Source of the DNA: Bimuria novae-zelandiae CBS 107.79
Taxonomy: Eukaryota; Ascomycota; Dothideomycetes; Pleosporales; Didymosphaeriaceae
Assembly: GCA_010015655.1 (NCBI GenBank)
Contig: ML976816.1
Location: forward strand, 1 to 58,317
Direction: 5' to 3'
DNA length: 58,317 nucleotides
The notes under the pieces were generated by a model. The model searched no databases, had not been told where the DNA came from, and saw only the letters and a list, made by a program, of their open reading frames with translations. Shown here piece after piece: positions 34,340 through 46,842 of the stretch. The position numbers and the translations under genes were made by a program. The number at the start of each line of letters is the position of its first letter. Position 1 is the stretch's first letter.

Positions 34340-36181
34340 GTAAGTGTAATAGATACTATACACTATAGTTAGACGCTGCCTTTAGGGCCTCCGTATTAAT
34401 ATATTACTTGGCTATTTTTTGCTATATCTTAACACCACCGTTGTCTAGGCCGAACCGTGTATTTATATTACTAAATTATAGGGGGGCGTTCCTTTATTGT
34501 AATTATTAGATAAGGCGCTGTTAAGATTACTAAGCTATAATTAGATAGATCTTACTATAAGAATATTTATACTAAACTTAGACTTATCGTCCGCTTTAGG
34601 CAGCATACGAATAGTATCGCCTACTATAATTTATTTACTTTTAGTATAGATCCTATGGCAGAAGATGTCTGTCTTAGGCCACTTGCCTTAAAAATAGTGT
34701 TTATCTATAAGAGATATTAGGGCTATAATAGTAAATACGTTTTATATAGTAGCATGCCGCTCTTGCTTTATAAGACTACTAATATACTCTTACTATAAAA
34801 AGAAAGGACAGGTATATTTAGGCTAAATGTACGTATACCACTTTAATAAAGACTTATCTATATTATTAGGATTTAGAAGTGGTTCCACGCGCACGAGAGA
34901 CTTACCTATATACTACTAATCTTTACTAATACCCTCTAAGGCATTATTATTAGGGCCTTATCCTACTAATTTAGCTTCCTATACTAGTGTTTTCTTATAA
35001 CGCTTGCCCTATAGATCCTAGAGTTAATACTCCTCGGTTTTCTCCTTTAGGCGAATCTTGATATCTGGAGGTAAATTTCGAACCTAGAGGACTAGGTCTC
35101 TGGCCTAAGGAATCTATTAAGGATTGTATTATAGCTTTTCTATCTAGCTAGGAACGAGCTCTTAGTTAGCACGCTACTTAGAGCTTAATAACTTATAGTT
35201 AACCTTATCCTAGCGTACCGTGTCGCTTTAGCTTATTAATAAGGTTACTATACACGTTAGGCGTGCCTTTTCTATTTACACGTACGCCGTTGATGCCAGC
35301 GCTAACTACTTTAGGGCGACCTACTACTTTATAAGGCGCTTTTATAACAACACTATTAATATAAGAACTAGTAGTATAAACGTTAAGCGCTAGTTGCTTA
35401 GAGCTTTTATAGCTTACTTTTTAAGCGCTTAAGCAGCTCTTAGAGCTGTCGCTAAAGTATAAGCTTATAGTCTTTAAGGTAGGCCTACTAGGTAGGATAG
35501 CGTTACGTCTATTATAGATTATGCACGGGCATCTAAACATGTCGCTATTATACTCTATTATGTGCTTAACGTGGGGATAAAAATAATTAGGTAAATTAAA
35601 ATACTTATAACTACTAAACCCGTAGGTGTATAGTTAGTTTATATCTTTTATAAAGTAGGGAGCAATACTTTGCGCATGTCTTAAGTAAGCTAAAGAAAGA
35701 TTCTTCTTTTTATAAAGATACTATATTTACTTTATACCTAAGAGGCTTGCCTAGGAGGCCTAAATAGGTATTTATCCTTAATTCTATTAGCATGTGGGCG
35801 TTTGTAAAGTGCATATCTAAGTTATTTAAGGTCGTAATTAAGTTCTACCTTAGCTTTACCTCTATCTTAAATCCGCTGCTGACCAACGCGCTCTAGATAT
35901 AGAGTTAAAAGGTTAATAATTATATAGAGGGAGTTCTTAGAAGGCCTGTAAGTAAAATCCCCGTTAGATCTAGACCTTAGCAGCGTAATAACTTATCCTT
36001 CTTGCCCTATTACTAGCTTGCTTTGCTATTCCCACAGGCCGTGGAAAACGCTTAAGCTTTAATAGTATATATTTATAAGTAAAGGCGTATGCGCTCGTGC
36101 TAATCCGTGTTTAAGTTTTACGTTTAAATACTACTTAATGGCAGGCGTTTAGTCGAGGTAGGTGGAATGGATTCTAGCCAT
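34340..36181 (-). pseudogene. Unrecognised degraded gene, about 610 codons
   Basis: A minus-strand frame begins with an intact ATG at 36,181 (MARIHSTYLDQTPAIKWYLN) and can be followed for about 600 codons. The N-terminal 250 codons are the clearest, with LRSRSNGDFTYRPSKNSLY, IINLLTLYLERVGQQRIW and KAKVELNYDLKW. Interruptions are TAA/TAG at likely Gln or Trp codons. I do not recognise the family: no helicase, transposase, kinase or polymerase motif was found. It lies just downstream, on the same strand, of the much larger frame at 36,430-40,480, separated by a tandem repeat, so the two may have been a gene pair. The 3' end is approximate. Confidence 0.4.
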
Positions 36182-36250
36182 GGCTAAGTAGTAGGTAGGA
36201 GGTGGGATGATTCTTCGCGAGAAGGGAAGCAGTTTATAGAGTATAAAAAT

Positions 36251-36424
36251 AAGTAAAGAGGTAAGGCTAACCTACTACTACTATAGGATATTATTATGCT
36301 GGACTAAGCAAAGAGGCAAGGCTAATCTACTACCACTACTATAAGATATTATTATACTAGACTAAGCGAAGAAGAGCTAAGGCTAATCTACTACTACTAC
36401 TATAAGACGTTATTAGGCTTAACT
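36251..36424. repeat. Three-copy tandem repeat (about 54-62 bp)
   Basis: Three consecutive units start near 36,251, 36,305 and 36,363. Each has an AAGGCTAA core, then a CTACTACTA run, then a TATTATTA-like stretch ending in GGACTAAGC or similar. The array lies in the gap between two large unrecognised minus-strand frames, where a promoter of the downstream one would be expected. Confidence 0.85.
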
Positions 36425-36429
36425 AAGTA

Positions 36430-39400
36430 GTATAAATATACTATCGCTTTTGCTCCGCTCTTCTCTAGCTAACTTGGAAACTTAGGTAATACGCGTTAAT
36501 GTTTTTAAAAGGTCTTTAGTCGCGCTAAAAGTAGCCTCTACGCGGATTTCTTCTCCCCTAATTATAGCGCCTTACTCCTGCGTAAACGCTACTATTAACC
36601 CGTTTAGTTTGTCTAAACTTAAGCCTTTAATTCTCTCTTGCATTAATAGTGTAGGAGGCATTCCTTACTTTTATATAGGTAAGAACCCCTTAGCGCCCGC
36701 GCTTATCCGCCTAGTAATCTAGTACTCTACTATCTTGTCCATACCCTGCATGCGCAGTCCTCGCCGTCTACACGCCTTTATAAGCGTTATTATCTCCTAG
36801 GCCTAATCGTGCGTACCTGTTCGGCCAGAGTGTTAGTGCGCTTAGTAGATAAGACTATAGACTATCCTGGGTAGTTTCTTAAATGGCAATCTAACTATGC
36901 TGGGGTCCGTAAAGATAGTTAAAAACTATATTATTTGCCCTCGTAAGCTTTGCGTGTGGCTTTCTTTAGTAGACATAATTAGTAACTTATTAGATAGGTA
37001 TGGCAGGATCTAATGCGTTAGGCGGACTAGGTAAAAGAACTCGTTTAGCTACCTGTTTGCGCACTACTGGCCTAGCTGGCTCTCTATAAACTTAAAGCTC
37101 TTCTATAGGATTAAATAAAAGGGCTTAACTCCCTATCCTGCCTGCTCTAGCTCGTCGTCCTAGAGGAAGAGAAATTCTAGTAGCTTATTAACTACTAAGA
37201 AGCGTATCTTATTACCCGTGACTATATATGGCGGCGTAGCTACCCCTTTGTCTAGGAACATGTGTTTTATTCCTTTATAGTAGAACGCTATATTACTGTC
37301 CTGCCTTAGCGTAGCGCCTAATAGCTTTAGATAGCTTTTATACGCGGCGAGCATGGCTGCCTAGATATTAGCGTTAAACTACTCTAGGTAAAGGACATGT
37401 AGATACTTTAACTAGGTTTAAAGTAGTTAAGGGTGCTATAGGACGTAGTGCTATTAGAACTATCCCGTTACTTAGTTAAACTAGATAAACACGTCCTATA
37501 GGTCCTTAACTACTCGCTACCTGCGCTTATACTTAGCATGTATTAGCACGTTCCTAACGAGCATGTTATCGCTGTGCGGCGGAACCAACTACCTTATTAT
37601 TTAGCTAAACTTGGGCAGGAACCAGCCTAGGCCATACTTATTTACTATTTCCTGCATGCCAAGGCCCTCTTTTATAATAAGATATTACCCACGCCTCTAT
37701 TCCTAGCGATTCTTATATAGTAGCGACTCTCTCGCTAGTAAATTACTATTATAGTAGAACTAGAGCGCTCGCAGTGTAATTACTATAATTATAGTTTTGG
37801 GTAATAAGTAGGTCCTGGCGGTATACGCGAGCGTGTGCTTAAATAGGAAATAGTACTTATTTATCTAGGCGTAGAGAAAGCCAAACAGCTCTAGTAAGGG
37901 GATAATATAGTAAGAGAGCGGCGGGTTAGCGTTATTAATACTATTATTATAAAGATCCTACTCGCGCTATTACTTGCACATCTTATCTATTATAGTAAGA
38001 GAGACTTAGTACTCCTCCCGGATCCCGTATAACTTCCTCTAGTTGTCTTAGAGGTTAGAGAATATATGGCTCTTACTATATAGGTAGGCACTCTTATAGA
38101 CCTTCTCTAAAAAGGTCGCGCCCCCACCCTACTACTATAGTAAGCGAATGTAGCCAGAATCTAGCGCCAGATTCTCCACCGCCTGGTTGTTAAACATGTA
38201 TACCTTAGAATCATTAAAGGGCGTTTTAATGTTGGCGTAAAACTATAAATATACTAACTTATTTATATTCTCTTAGCCGCGCGGCACGCTTAATAGCGTC
38301 TAGCCTATTAAGTCTCTTGTCGTGGCCTATGAGTAGGTTATTACGTAAGGACACCCTCTTACCTACTTACTATTATTTAGTAGCTTTACGCGCGTGCGGG
38401 CGTACGACTCTAGGTAGTATTACTTTTAAAGATACGTCTTTACCTTAAACTTGTTTAGGACGGCGTTATACAGGTAAGCGTAGTCCTTAGATATAATTAT
38501 CTTGGTAATATTTATAAAGGTCCTGTCTTGGCTATAGAACTATAAGTAAGTAGCCTCTACCCAGACATTCTTCTACCGCCTGTACGTAGTAATTAAATTA
38601 TTTATTATATACGCTAGCTTAGTGTTCTTCGCGTGCATAAACAGGGTAGCGTTATTAAACTAATCTAACTTAGCGTTCTTGGCGATCCGCTTAAGGATAG
38701 TAGTTTATAGTAGATTAAGATATTTATACTATAGCCTATACTCTAAGAGCTGCTCCCGCGCGCTCTCTTTTTGCTTTAACGTCTTTATTAATACTATAGT
38801 CACGCCCCTGCTAATAGTGTCTTTAAAGGCGGGAAGGTATAATGCTAGCGTTAAGTTATTTACTATTTTACCTATAGCTAGGAGTAGCATGGCGTCTAGC
38901 CAGAGCTACTAGTCTTACTTACTTAGGTACGTACTATACTCGTACTGGTTTTCAACGTAGAGCTCTAGAAAGAAAATAAAGATTAGTAGTAACTTAGTAC
39001 TGCCTATAATTAAACTAAAGTAGTAGTAAGATATTTTATATAGTGGTAGGTTCTTCGTCGCTAGTTTACCTTAACTATTATACGTAGATACTATTAGACT
39101 AAAATATATATTAGCGTTAAGGTTTAGAATTAGATGCGCCTAAGGGTGCTAGTTAATACTATTTTAGGTAAACCCTAGGCTACTAGGAAAGTAGTAGATA
39201 CTATTTATATTAAACCTAATCTTAGCACCTTATCTTTTCCTGCTACTATTATAGTACTATTATAGGTATAGGTTGCGGGGTAGCTTCTCGTTAGCCATAC
39301 TAATATTCTTAGGGAAAGCTATGGCACTCGTGCCCTCGAACGCAGCCTTTAGATTTAGGCCCTTAGGCAGAGCTAAGGGCTTTATTAGCTTTAAATTACT

Positions 39401-40480
39401 AAGGATATCTAGTAGAGGCGTCCCCTATCGTGCACCCCGCGAAGCAGGCGCGTAATATCCTTAAATAACGAGTATACTAAGTGTACATTAGGGCGCTAAT
39501 AATATTTCTAGTAACGTTTATTTACCTCTACATGCTCCTCGTGTATATAGCCTTAGAAGTTCTATAGCTACTTAGCGAGCTTATATGCGGTTTGCTTAGT
39601 GCGTGGCGTGGGTAGACTACCTACTTTAGGTGTTAATTACGCCGGCGATGCTGCTTGCCTGGCTACTAGGCTTATCACGTTTCTAGGCTAACTAAAGGGT
39701 AAGGGGAATATAGTTACTAGTATTTCTTACGTGGCTACCTAAGGCGTGCTGCTATTACTTAATGGCTGTGCCAGTTAAGGCGTACTATTATTAGATAGTG
39801 GGGGTAGTAGTAGTGGCATGCTATAGTAGGAGAATAGTTACGCTAGCTACGCCGTGTTGCTATTCTTAGAAGGCTATCTAAATATAGATTTAACCTAAGA
39901 TAGTAGTGTATTACTCTAGGCTAGGAACGTCTTACGTTAACTACTTTTTTAAACTAAGAATACGCTACGCTAGCTGCGTGCTTAGGGACTCTTTAAAGTC
40001 TTTAATAAACTATTAGTAGCTTTAGCTCGCGTAGGTGTTAATATATTACTAACACTACGCGTGGTTCTAATAGGCCTGTCTATAGCAGCCAGCTTCTTAA
40101 TAATAGCCGCTATAGATAATAGCTATAGCTTACTACCTACCAAATCCTAACTTTGTCTTACCGTGTTATTATTACTACTATTCTGTACTTTTGTTCGCCT
40201 CTCTATATCTTTTATATATACTAGAACTGCACTTATGCTTGCACGTACTTGCGTAATCCTAGCCTATATTTTAAGTAGAATACTAGTAGCCCTTATATCT
40301 CTATCGCTTATCTATTATAGTATATATTATTTATACTTAATACGCTTATTTATCTGTTCTCTATCGCTTACTCTAAGTTTATTAATAACCGCCGCGGCCT
40401 CTATGTTGTCTACTACTAGCGACGCAAGAGTAGATACTAGTATATATATATTTTTATCTTCTAGTAACTTATTTAACTAG
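36430..40480 (-). pseudogene. Unrecognised giant degraded gene, about 1,340 codons
   Basis: A very long minus-strand frame. From the N-terminus: a helical, charged region (IEAAAVINKLRVSDREQINK, about 40,370; ITQVRASISAVLVYIKDIER, about 40,230), a Ser/Pro/Gln-rich linker (39,650-39,950), then a long globular part. The cleanest section is the 64-codon stop-free stretch at 37,160-37,354 (MLAAYKSYLKLLGATLRQDS, then KGIKHMFLDKGVATPPYIV). A later segment reads IYFLTIFTDPSIVRLPFKKL (about 36,930). Stops are TAG/TAA/TGA at plausible Gln, Trp or Arg codons. No known domain was recognised. The ends and any introns are uncertain. Size and architecture (coiled coil, linker, large globular body) suggest a real protein rather than chance. 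Confidence 0.4.
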
Positions 40481-40763
40481 ATAAGAGAGTCGTGCGGGAT
40501 AGGAATATTATTACTAATTTAAAGACTAAGGTCTACTATAGTGTTTATTAGTATGCCAAGGGGTGCAGGTTCGTAGTAAATAAACTTAAGGGGAGCCTAA
40601 CCCTGGCGTTAGCGTTGGTATCGCTATTGGCAAAGACGTTATGCGGCTTCTATCGCCTTATCTTAGTTCTAATACTTTTTAGGTCGACCTCTAGGCATAG
40701 TAGATTATGTTGTAGGATATAATAGACGTTTCTTAGTTCTATTATAGTATATAGTATGCATTA
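40481..40763. other. Spacer, nothing recognised
   Basis: TpA-rich sequence upstream of the giant minus-strand frame. It would contain that gene's promoter, but no element can be identified. Confidence 0.4.
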
Positions 40764-41115
40764 CTAATCTATTCAATTTGGGTTAGCGTATTTGCTAATT
40801 TATTTATTATCTTTAACGCGAATAACTCCCTAATCACAACCCTAATAAAAAATTAGAAGAGTACATTCGACGCGTATACTTATTCTCTATAATTTCGTAT
40901 AGGGAATAGTATTCTCTAAGCTCTACTATCGTATACTATACGTGCTGCTAATTTATTTAATTCGGGCTAGCGCCTTCGCTTCGCACGCCTTACCAAATCG
41001 GGTTTTTACTTTATAGCTATACTGTCTTCGACGTAGATAACTCCATAACTATAACTATAATAGAAAATTAGAAAAGTGCATTCAATTTGCATGCTTATTC
41101 TCTATATTTTAGCAT
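40764..41115. repeat. Two-copy direct repeat next to the inner T-rich tract
   Basis: Two related segments of about 140-165 bases (40,764-40,900 and 40,950-41,115). Each has an AATTTGGGTTAGCG-like start, then AATAACTCC, then AAAATTAGAAAAGTGCATTC, then CTTATTCTCTATA. Differences between copies are largely C/T. They abut the telomere-like tract, so they may mark the end of the 24-kb block. They resemble the non-coding end of a DNA transposon, but I could not confirm this. Confidence 0.65.
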
Positions 41116-41814
41116 ATAAAACACGAAAAATAATTTCTCATGATTTTCTAACCTTAACCCTACTTTTTACCTTTATAACCCTAACCCTAATACTTTTTTT
41201 TAACTTATATATATATTTCTCCTCCCACTTATATAATTATTTTATATACTTGTTATTATTGTTTTTAATATTAACAATTTTTTTATACACTATTATATTA
41301 TTATTTTATATTTTTTCTTATTTCTAATTTTTTTAATTATTATTTTACTACTATTTTAAACTTCTTACTACTATTTTTCTTAACTTTTTATATTAATTTT
41401 ATTATATTATATACATATTTATATTATATATTAATTTTATTAAATACCTTTATTATAAACTATTTATTTATTATTAATTTACTATTTTTACTATATTACT
41501 ACTTTGCCTTTTACTTTATTTATTAATTATTTTTATAATACTGTACTTTTTTTATAATATATATTTTTATTATTATTCCACTTTTTTTTTATTTACATTT
41601 TTTTATATATAAATTTTTTTTATATATAGTTTTTTTTAATATTATATATAAAATGTTATATTTTCCTTTTAAGCTTTTTTCTTTTTATAGTTTTATTATT
41701 ATTATACCTTTTTACTTTTTTATTCTTTTTACTTTATACAAAACTTAAAATATATAGCCAAAATATATATAAAATTATATATTAATAAAAAAACCTTTTT
41801 TATTTTTTCCTCTA
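41116..41814. other. Internal G-depleted tract with telomere-like motifs (fossil chromosome end)
   Basis: About 0.7 kb of T/A/C-rich, nearly G-free plus strand. It opens with degenerate telomere sequence near 41,148-41,195 (TAACCTTAACCCTAC and ATAACCCTAACCCTAATAC) and leads directly into TLH 3' flank at about 41,815. The order (telomere-like, T-rich, TLH 3' end) and strand polarity are the same as at 1-2,700. Confidence 0.75.
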
Positions 41815-43563
41815 TACCCCTACTCTCCTAATAATCGGGTGATCTAACAAAACTCAGCCACTAAACGGTTACTCTCTACCGAATCAAATGCCTGCTTTGT
41901 CCCTAAATATCGAACCAACCTATCTATTAACGATCTATCAACCCTCTCACGCAATAATCTATTAACCTAACGATTTTTAATAGAATCCTCGCTGCCATGC
42001 ACGATCCCTATTAATCTATCTACTAAAACACTATAATACTAGCATTTACCGCCTGTTGCCTGCCAATAACGCCCTTATTTATTCTCCTCCTATTAATGGC
42101 ATATCTCCTGTGGCACCCCGCACTAAAAATAACCTAAATACGGCTTATACTAGATCTGCTACTCTATTTTCTTAATTAGCTCCTTTGCCTACTGGCTCTC
42201 TACTCGCTAATATTACTAAATATCGTGTGCGCTCTATCTATTACCTATACCCTTATATATTCTACACTAATTTACCTACTACGCTAATTAACTACGTAAC
42301 TATTCCATGCTAGCGTACGCCTTTTACTAGTCCTATATAAACCTCTATTACGGACCTTATCGTGTCTACTCTTATTATTAAAACGTACGCTATACTGCTT
42401 CCCTCTTAGTCTTCCTCTTTACTTTAATTACGTCTATCTTTTCTCTATTACTATTATTCTTGTCGCTACCCTCCTTGCTTTCCTCCTCTTTTGTCTCTTT
42501 ACCTTTTTTATAAATATTATATTTCTCTTCCCCCTCTTCGCACCCTACCCGTTCTACTTCTTTATAATCTAAATACCCGCCTAACACTACTTGCCTGCAC
42601 GTTGCCGCCTTGCCTTTTTTTACTAATATTTATACTAACGCATGCTTCTTCTCCTCTTACTTATTTTTAGCCGCTCGCTATGCCCCTTCCTGCATAATTA
42701 TAACTACCTTACTCCGTACTCTATTTTATTCTACCCAATCGCTCTCCTGCGCGTAATCTAACACGGAAAATAACTAATTAATATAGACAATACACTAGAT
42801 ATTAAAAATATTAACGCCTATCCCTAACGCGCTCGTGGCTATAATAACCTGCTTATTACCTAATATAAAATTCTCTAACATGCTTACCTTATTAACGGTG
42901 TCGTGGTAATACGCATGGCACCCTAACTACTACGCTAATGCCTTAACTTTACGTACTAAATTATTATATATTATTACCTTACCCTGCCTATACTTGCGTA
43001 ACTTCTACTGCACTACGCCTAATATTATTTCCTCTACCTCCTACTTCTTCGCTGCCCTTCCTACCTTAATTACCTAGTATGCCACGTTCGTCCGCGCCGT
43101 CTCTACCTAAAACACCTTAACCTAGTTAGGATTAAAATGCATCCGTTAGAATAACTTATCCTCTTCGCTAGGCGGTAATATTACTATTAATAATACTATC
43201 TACGTCTCCGCGGCCACTAACTTGCCTAACTGCTATATCTACTTACGGAACGTGTACTACCAATTTAACACAATGTGGCACTTATTAATTATAATTTAGT
43301 CTAACTACTATATTACTCTTAAATAGTTTACGAATGTAGTAAACCCCTGCGTAATAGTTAACTTAGACGTTACTAACACTATTGCGGCTACGTTAGGCGG
43401 GTGCCGGCTTTCTTACGCTACACACGATATCCCTAGCTTCCTACACTACTATATTATATTGCCTTATAATATAATTAACGGGATAATAATAATGGTCGTG
43501 CCGCCCTGCTTAGCCCACGCTAGTAATATAAATAACATGCTCTTATTCGCCCCTATTAGCATC
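41815..43563 (-). pseudogene. Inner TLH relic, 3' half (helicase core and C-terminus)
   Basis: Close copy of 2,700-4,480. Coding similarity spans about 42,390-43,563 on the minus strand: the Cys-rich tail (YLDYKEVERVGCEEGEEK, about 42,530-42,590), helicase motif IV region GKVIIYNNLVRKVKALA and MLENFILGNKQVIIATSA (42,830-43,000), and Walker A degraded from GKS to NKS (NKSMLF, near 43,540). Sequence left of 42,390 is the shared 3' flank. The relic stops exactly at the hAT inverted repeat; the next TLH sequence, beyond the transposon, corresponds to a point about 2.35 kb further along the gene. Stops throughout mean it is dead. Confidence 0.88.
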
Positions 43564-43584
43564 CATAGTTGCTAATAATTAAGC
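43564..43584 (+). repeat. hAT left terminal inverted repeat
   Basis: 21 bases, perfectly inverted relative to 46,822-46,842. It begins CA, as many hAT termini do. Confidence 0.92.
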
Positions 43585-44229
43585 CGATTAAGCCTTAGCA
43601 GTCGGCTTGGCTTAAGGCTTATAATAAGTACCCTAAGGCTTGGCTTAATCGGCTTAATAGAGGTTTTAGGGTTAGCTTAATTAGAAAGCTTAATAGAGGC
43701 TTAATAGCTTAACGATTGGGTGCGTATTAGATAAGGTTTATATTAAAAATTACTCGCTATGGCTATCCCTATCCCAATTGCCTAGCTAGTATATTAAATC
43801 TAGCTCTTTATCTGTCGTACGTCGCGTAGGGTTATGGCCTTTGCCAAAGCCAGCCTTAAGCCACCTCCGTACGCACTATATAGCCACTAATAACTATAGT
43901 AAAATCGCGTGTCTTTAAGGCTTAAGAAGGTTGCCAAGCTCGCTAAACATGCGCTTACACTTATAACTAGAGGCTGGAATAGAGATAAGGTTAAGGGCCA
44001 TGTAAGCGAGGTTCGGGTAGCAATTATGCAATCCTACCTAGTATTTAATAGGGTTATTAGTAGCTTTAGAACCTTTCTTTACTCTCGGCTCCCACTTTTT
44101 CTATCGCTAATATTCGTCTAGGTCGCTATTATTAGCGGCCGCTATTGCTACTATTACCTTAGGGTTAATAAGGGCGTTAATAGCGTTGTTAATATTATTA
44201 CTAATAACTATAGGGCGTCTCACCGCGGT

Positions 44230-46301
44230 AGGGCGCGCTACTAAGCCTTTATACTTACCCTAAAGCGCCTAAAACGCGATGTTGTTGCTAGTAATCCAGT
44301 TAGGCCTATTAGCCCAGACAGTCTCGCAATAGTTCTTATAGTATAGGTGGAGTATTATGGCGGCGTAGTACGCAGGTAAGTAGTTAAGCTTAGAGTAGTA
44401 TTAATTAGCTTTCGCCCAGGCGGCGCGTAGGTTAATTACGAGGTAGTCTTTAGGCGCTTCTTTATAGGCGTTATAGTTAATAGCCTTATAGGCCTTAACA
44501 CGCTGCTCGTAGTACGAAAGTATATACTTAAAAATAGGTATAATCTTAGTAATTACGCCGTAATGGCTACTCTTAGGAGGGCTATTAACGTCGTTAGCGA
44601 TTTTAACACCTTTGCTACGACCCTTAAGGCGCTTTATTATAAGCTTTAGCAGTTACAACACTTTAATATACTTAGTAACCACGGCCTAGTTAGTAGCTAA
44701 TAGCCTATTAGATCTTATCCAAGGCTACGCGTTAGGCAACTTATTATAGTAACTAGCTATAAATATATTCTTATTATAGATACGGCAAATATAATAGGTA
44801 GCGTACGCGTTAATAGTAGGTTGCAATTTAATAGCGCGCTTAAAAGTAGAGTAGAATAAGTTTTAGTAAGTAATAATAGGCTTTACTAGCTCTAATATTT
44901 TACTACGCGCCTCTATAGGTAGCTTAGCGTTAGTAATACGCTAAAAGTTATTAAAAAGCTCATACTACTAGGGCGTTTTAATATGCCTAATAATGTCTAA
45001 AAGAACGCTAAGAGGGCCGCCTTTACGCCAGGTGCGTATAAAATCGCTTTTATCCTACTAATTATTAGTAACTACTCCTAAGATCTAACTAGAAGGGCAG
45101 GAAGTAAGTATAAAGCGTGGCGTAGGTAGTAATACATACGCGTAAAATAGGTAAGAAGTTGCTAACTTACGTCTAGATTACTAATATTATTATTAAACGC
45201 GTTAGCGTCGTTTTCCTAAAGCAGCGTCTGTCTAATAAGGTTAAGAGTATAAGGCTTATAATGGAGGCGGCAATAGGTCGCGCTAAAGCCCATCCTATAA
45301 GCAAGCGTAAAGATAGTAGTATTATTATTACTAGCGTTATTAAGGATAAAGTAACTAATACTATATTAGTTTATACTAAATTATTATAGTAACTTACTAA
45401 TAATCTTACTAATTTTCTTTTTGCTGTGGGCGCCTGTTAGCTATAATAGTATAATAGGCAGGTTAATAACCTTACTATTACTATTAACGTAGTGCGTAAT
45501 AACGCCTAGAACGCCGCGCTTGCCTCTCTTTATTATCTATCTATTAAAGCTAATGTAAATTTTACTTAGTGCTATTAATAACACGGCCTTAATAATAGGC
45601 TGTAGGTGCTCGTATAGACGTATAATAAAGCGCGACACGCTTATATAGTGAGTCTACAAAGCCCTAGCTGCCTCTGGGTTTGTAGCCTTAAGTATTACGT
45701 AAAAAGCTAGCGTTTTAAATTCGCGTAGCGGGTAATTATTTTTAATAAGCTAGCTAACGGCCGCTACACAAAAGTCCTAGTAGTTAAAGCCCGATAGCTT
45801 GTTAGTAATAGCCTAGGTAACCTTAATCTTACTATTCTTAATAATAGCACGCAGCGACCTATTAACTACCTTTATTAAGCGCGCCTTACTTAGCGTAAGG
45901 TAATTATAATTATACTTCTTTTACTTAAGGTAGCGCGCTAATATTAACATTAATATTATTATTTTATATAAGCCACCGCCGCTAGTATCTATAACCTTGC
46001 GCTAGTGGTAGTAATAGTAGATAAAGAAGATTCGTGATAAGTTATTGCGTAGTGTAACACGGTAATTGTACTAGTATATCCAGCTTTTCTTCTACTTCTA
46101 GGTTGCTAGCGGCTTTATATATTTAGGTAGGCGTAAAAAGTTAATGCCTTTAAAGTTGTCCTTAAACAGCGCGTTAAATCCCTCCTCTACTACATTATTA
46201 TCCTCTACTATAGCCACTATAGTGGCTTTGCTACCCTTAGTAGGCATAATAAGGGCGTCTGCGGCTTGGGTATCGCGTAATCTCGACTCGAAGGTAGGCA
46301 C
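44230..46301 (-). pseudogene. hAT transposase relic
   Basis: Degraded transposase of about 690 codons. The N-terminal part (46,098-46,301) is stop-free and reads GINFLRLPKYIKPLAT. It leads into a remnant BED-type zinc-finger region in which most Cys codons have been converted. The central core keeps KRGVLGVITHYVN, QLTGAHSKKKISKIISKL and YFILNNASNNNTTI, a recognisable hAT core with LRLHYKPYTLNLI following. The C-terminal dimerisation block reads PPKSSHYGVITKIIPIFKYI (about 44,560) then AAIILHLYYKNYCETVW (about 44,330), matching the usual hAT tail with its hydrophobic LHP..KW pattern. Numerous stops; the 3' end is approximate. Confidence 0.88.
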
Positions 46302-46821
46302 TATAGTCGCCTAGCTTACCTAGCTTACTATAACTATTGCTTTACGTAGCAATATACGCTAAGACTGCAACGCGTTAACGTTAATAGGCTATAACGCGGT
46401 ACCGCTCAGCTTTACGCGCTTATTTAGGCTATTGCTACCTCTATACTTTTACTTAATAGTTTAGGGCGCTGGCATAGCGGCGACAATAGTAAAAGTAATT
46501 AGAAAGGGTAATATAGTATACGTTATAAGCACTAAAAAAGATAAGAAAACGCGCTTTTTAGGTGTATAGGTGCACTAGAATAGAGCGCTAAAAGGCTTAC
46601 TAAGCTAGCTATAACACTAAAAAATTATCACAAGATTGTCTATACAGGTAACTTAAAAGCCTTATTAAAAACCCCGCTAGTAGTGCTAAGTTATTAAGCT
46701 AATTAAGCTTTTTAATCAAGCCTGCCCTCTAAGGCTTAATTAGAACCTAAGTTTTAAACTCTAGGCTTGGCTTAATTAACCTGTCACGTAATTATTAAGC
46801 CCGATTAAGCCAATTAAGCCA

Positions 46822-46842
46822 GCTTAATTATTAGCAACTATG
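46822..46842 (-). repeat. hAT right terminal inverted repeat
   Basis: 21 bases ending TAGCAACTATG, the exact inverse of the left end. The survival of both ends without change, despite RIP elsewhere, sets the element boundaries firmly. Confidence 0.92.

Larger units (their letters stand above)
43564..46842 (-). mobile_element. hAT-family DNA transposon with 21-bp TIRs
   Basis: A 3,279-base element. The left end starts CATAGTTGCTAATAATTAAG and the right end is its exact inverse, 21 of 21 bases. Both subterminal regions are crowded with the motif GGCTTAAT in both orientations, typical of hAT transposase-binding subterminal repeats. A degraded hAT transposase lies inside on the minus strand. hAT insertion should give an 8-base target duplication, but the flanks (ATTAGCAT left, CACCCGGC right) differ and belong to separate parts of the TLH gene. 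Confidence 0.92.

Noticed and set aside
17134..41115. Possibility that the 24-kb block is one intact giant transposon
   Set aside because: I could not find terminal inverted repeats, LTRs or target duplications at its two ends, and the left end looks like a truncated chromosome end. Left open as a finding on its large genes only.
43909..44121. 70-codon plus-strand frame inside the hAT element
   Set aside because: It lies at the 3' end of the minus-strand transposase with no recognised domain; judged chance or a small leftover.
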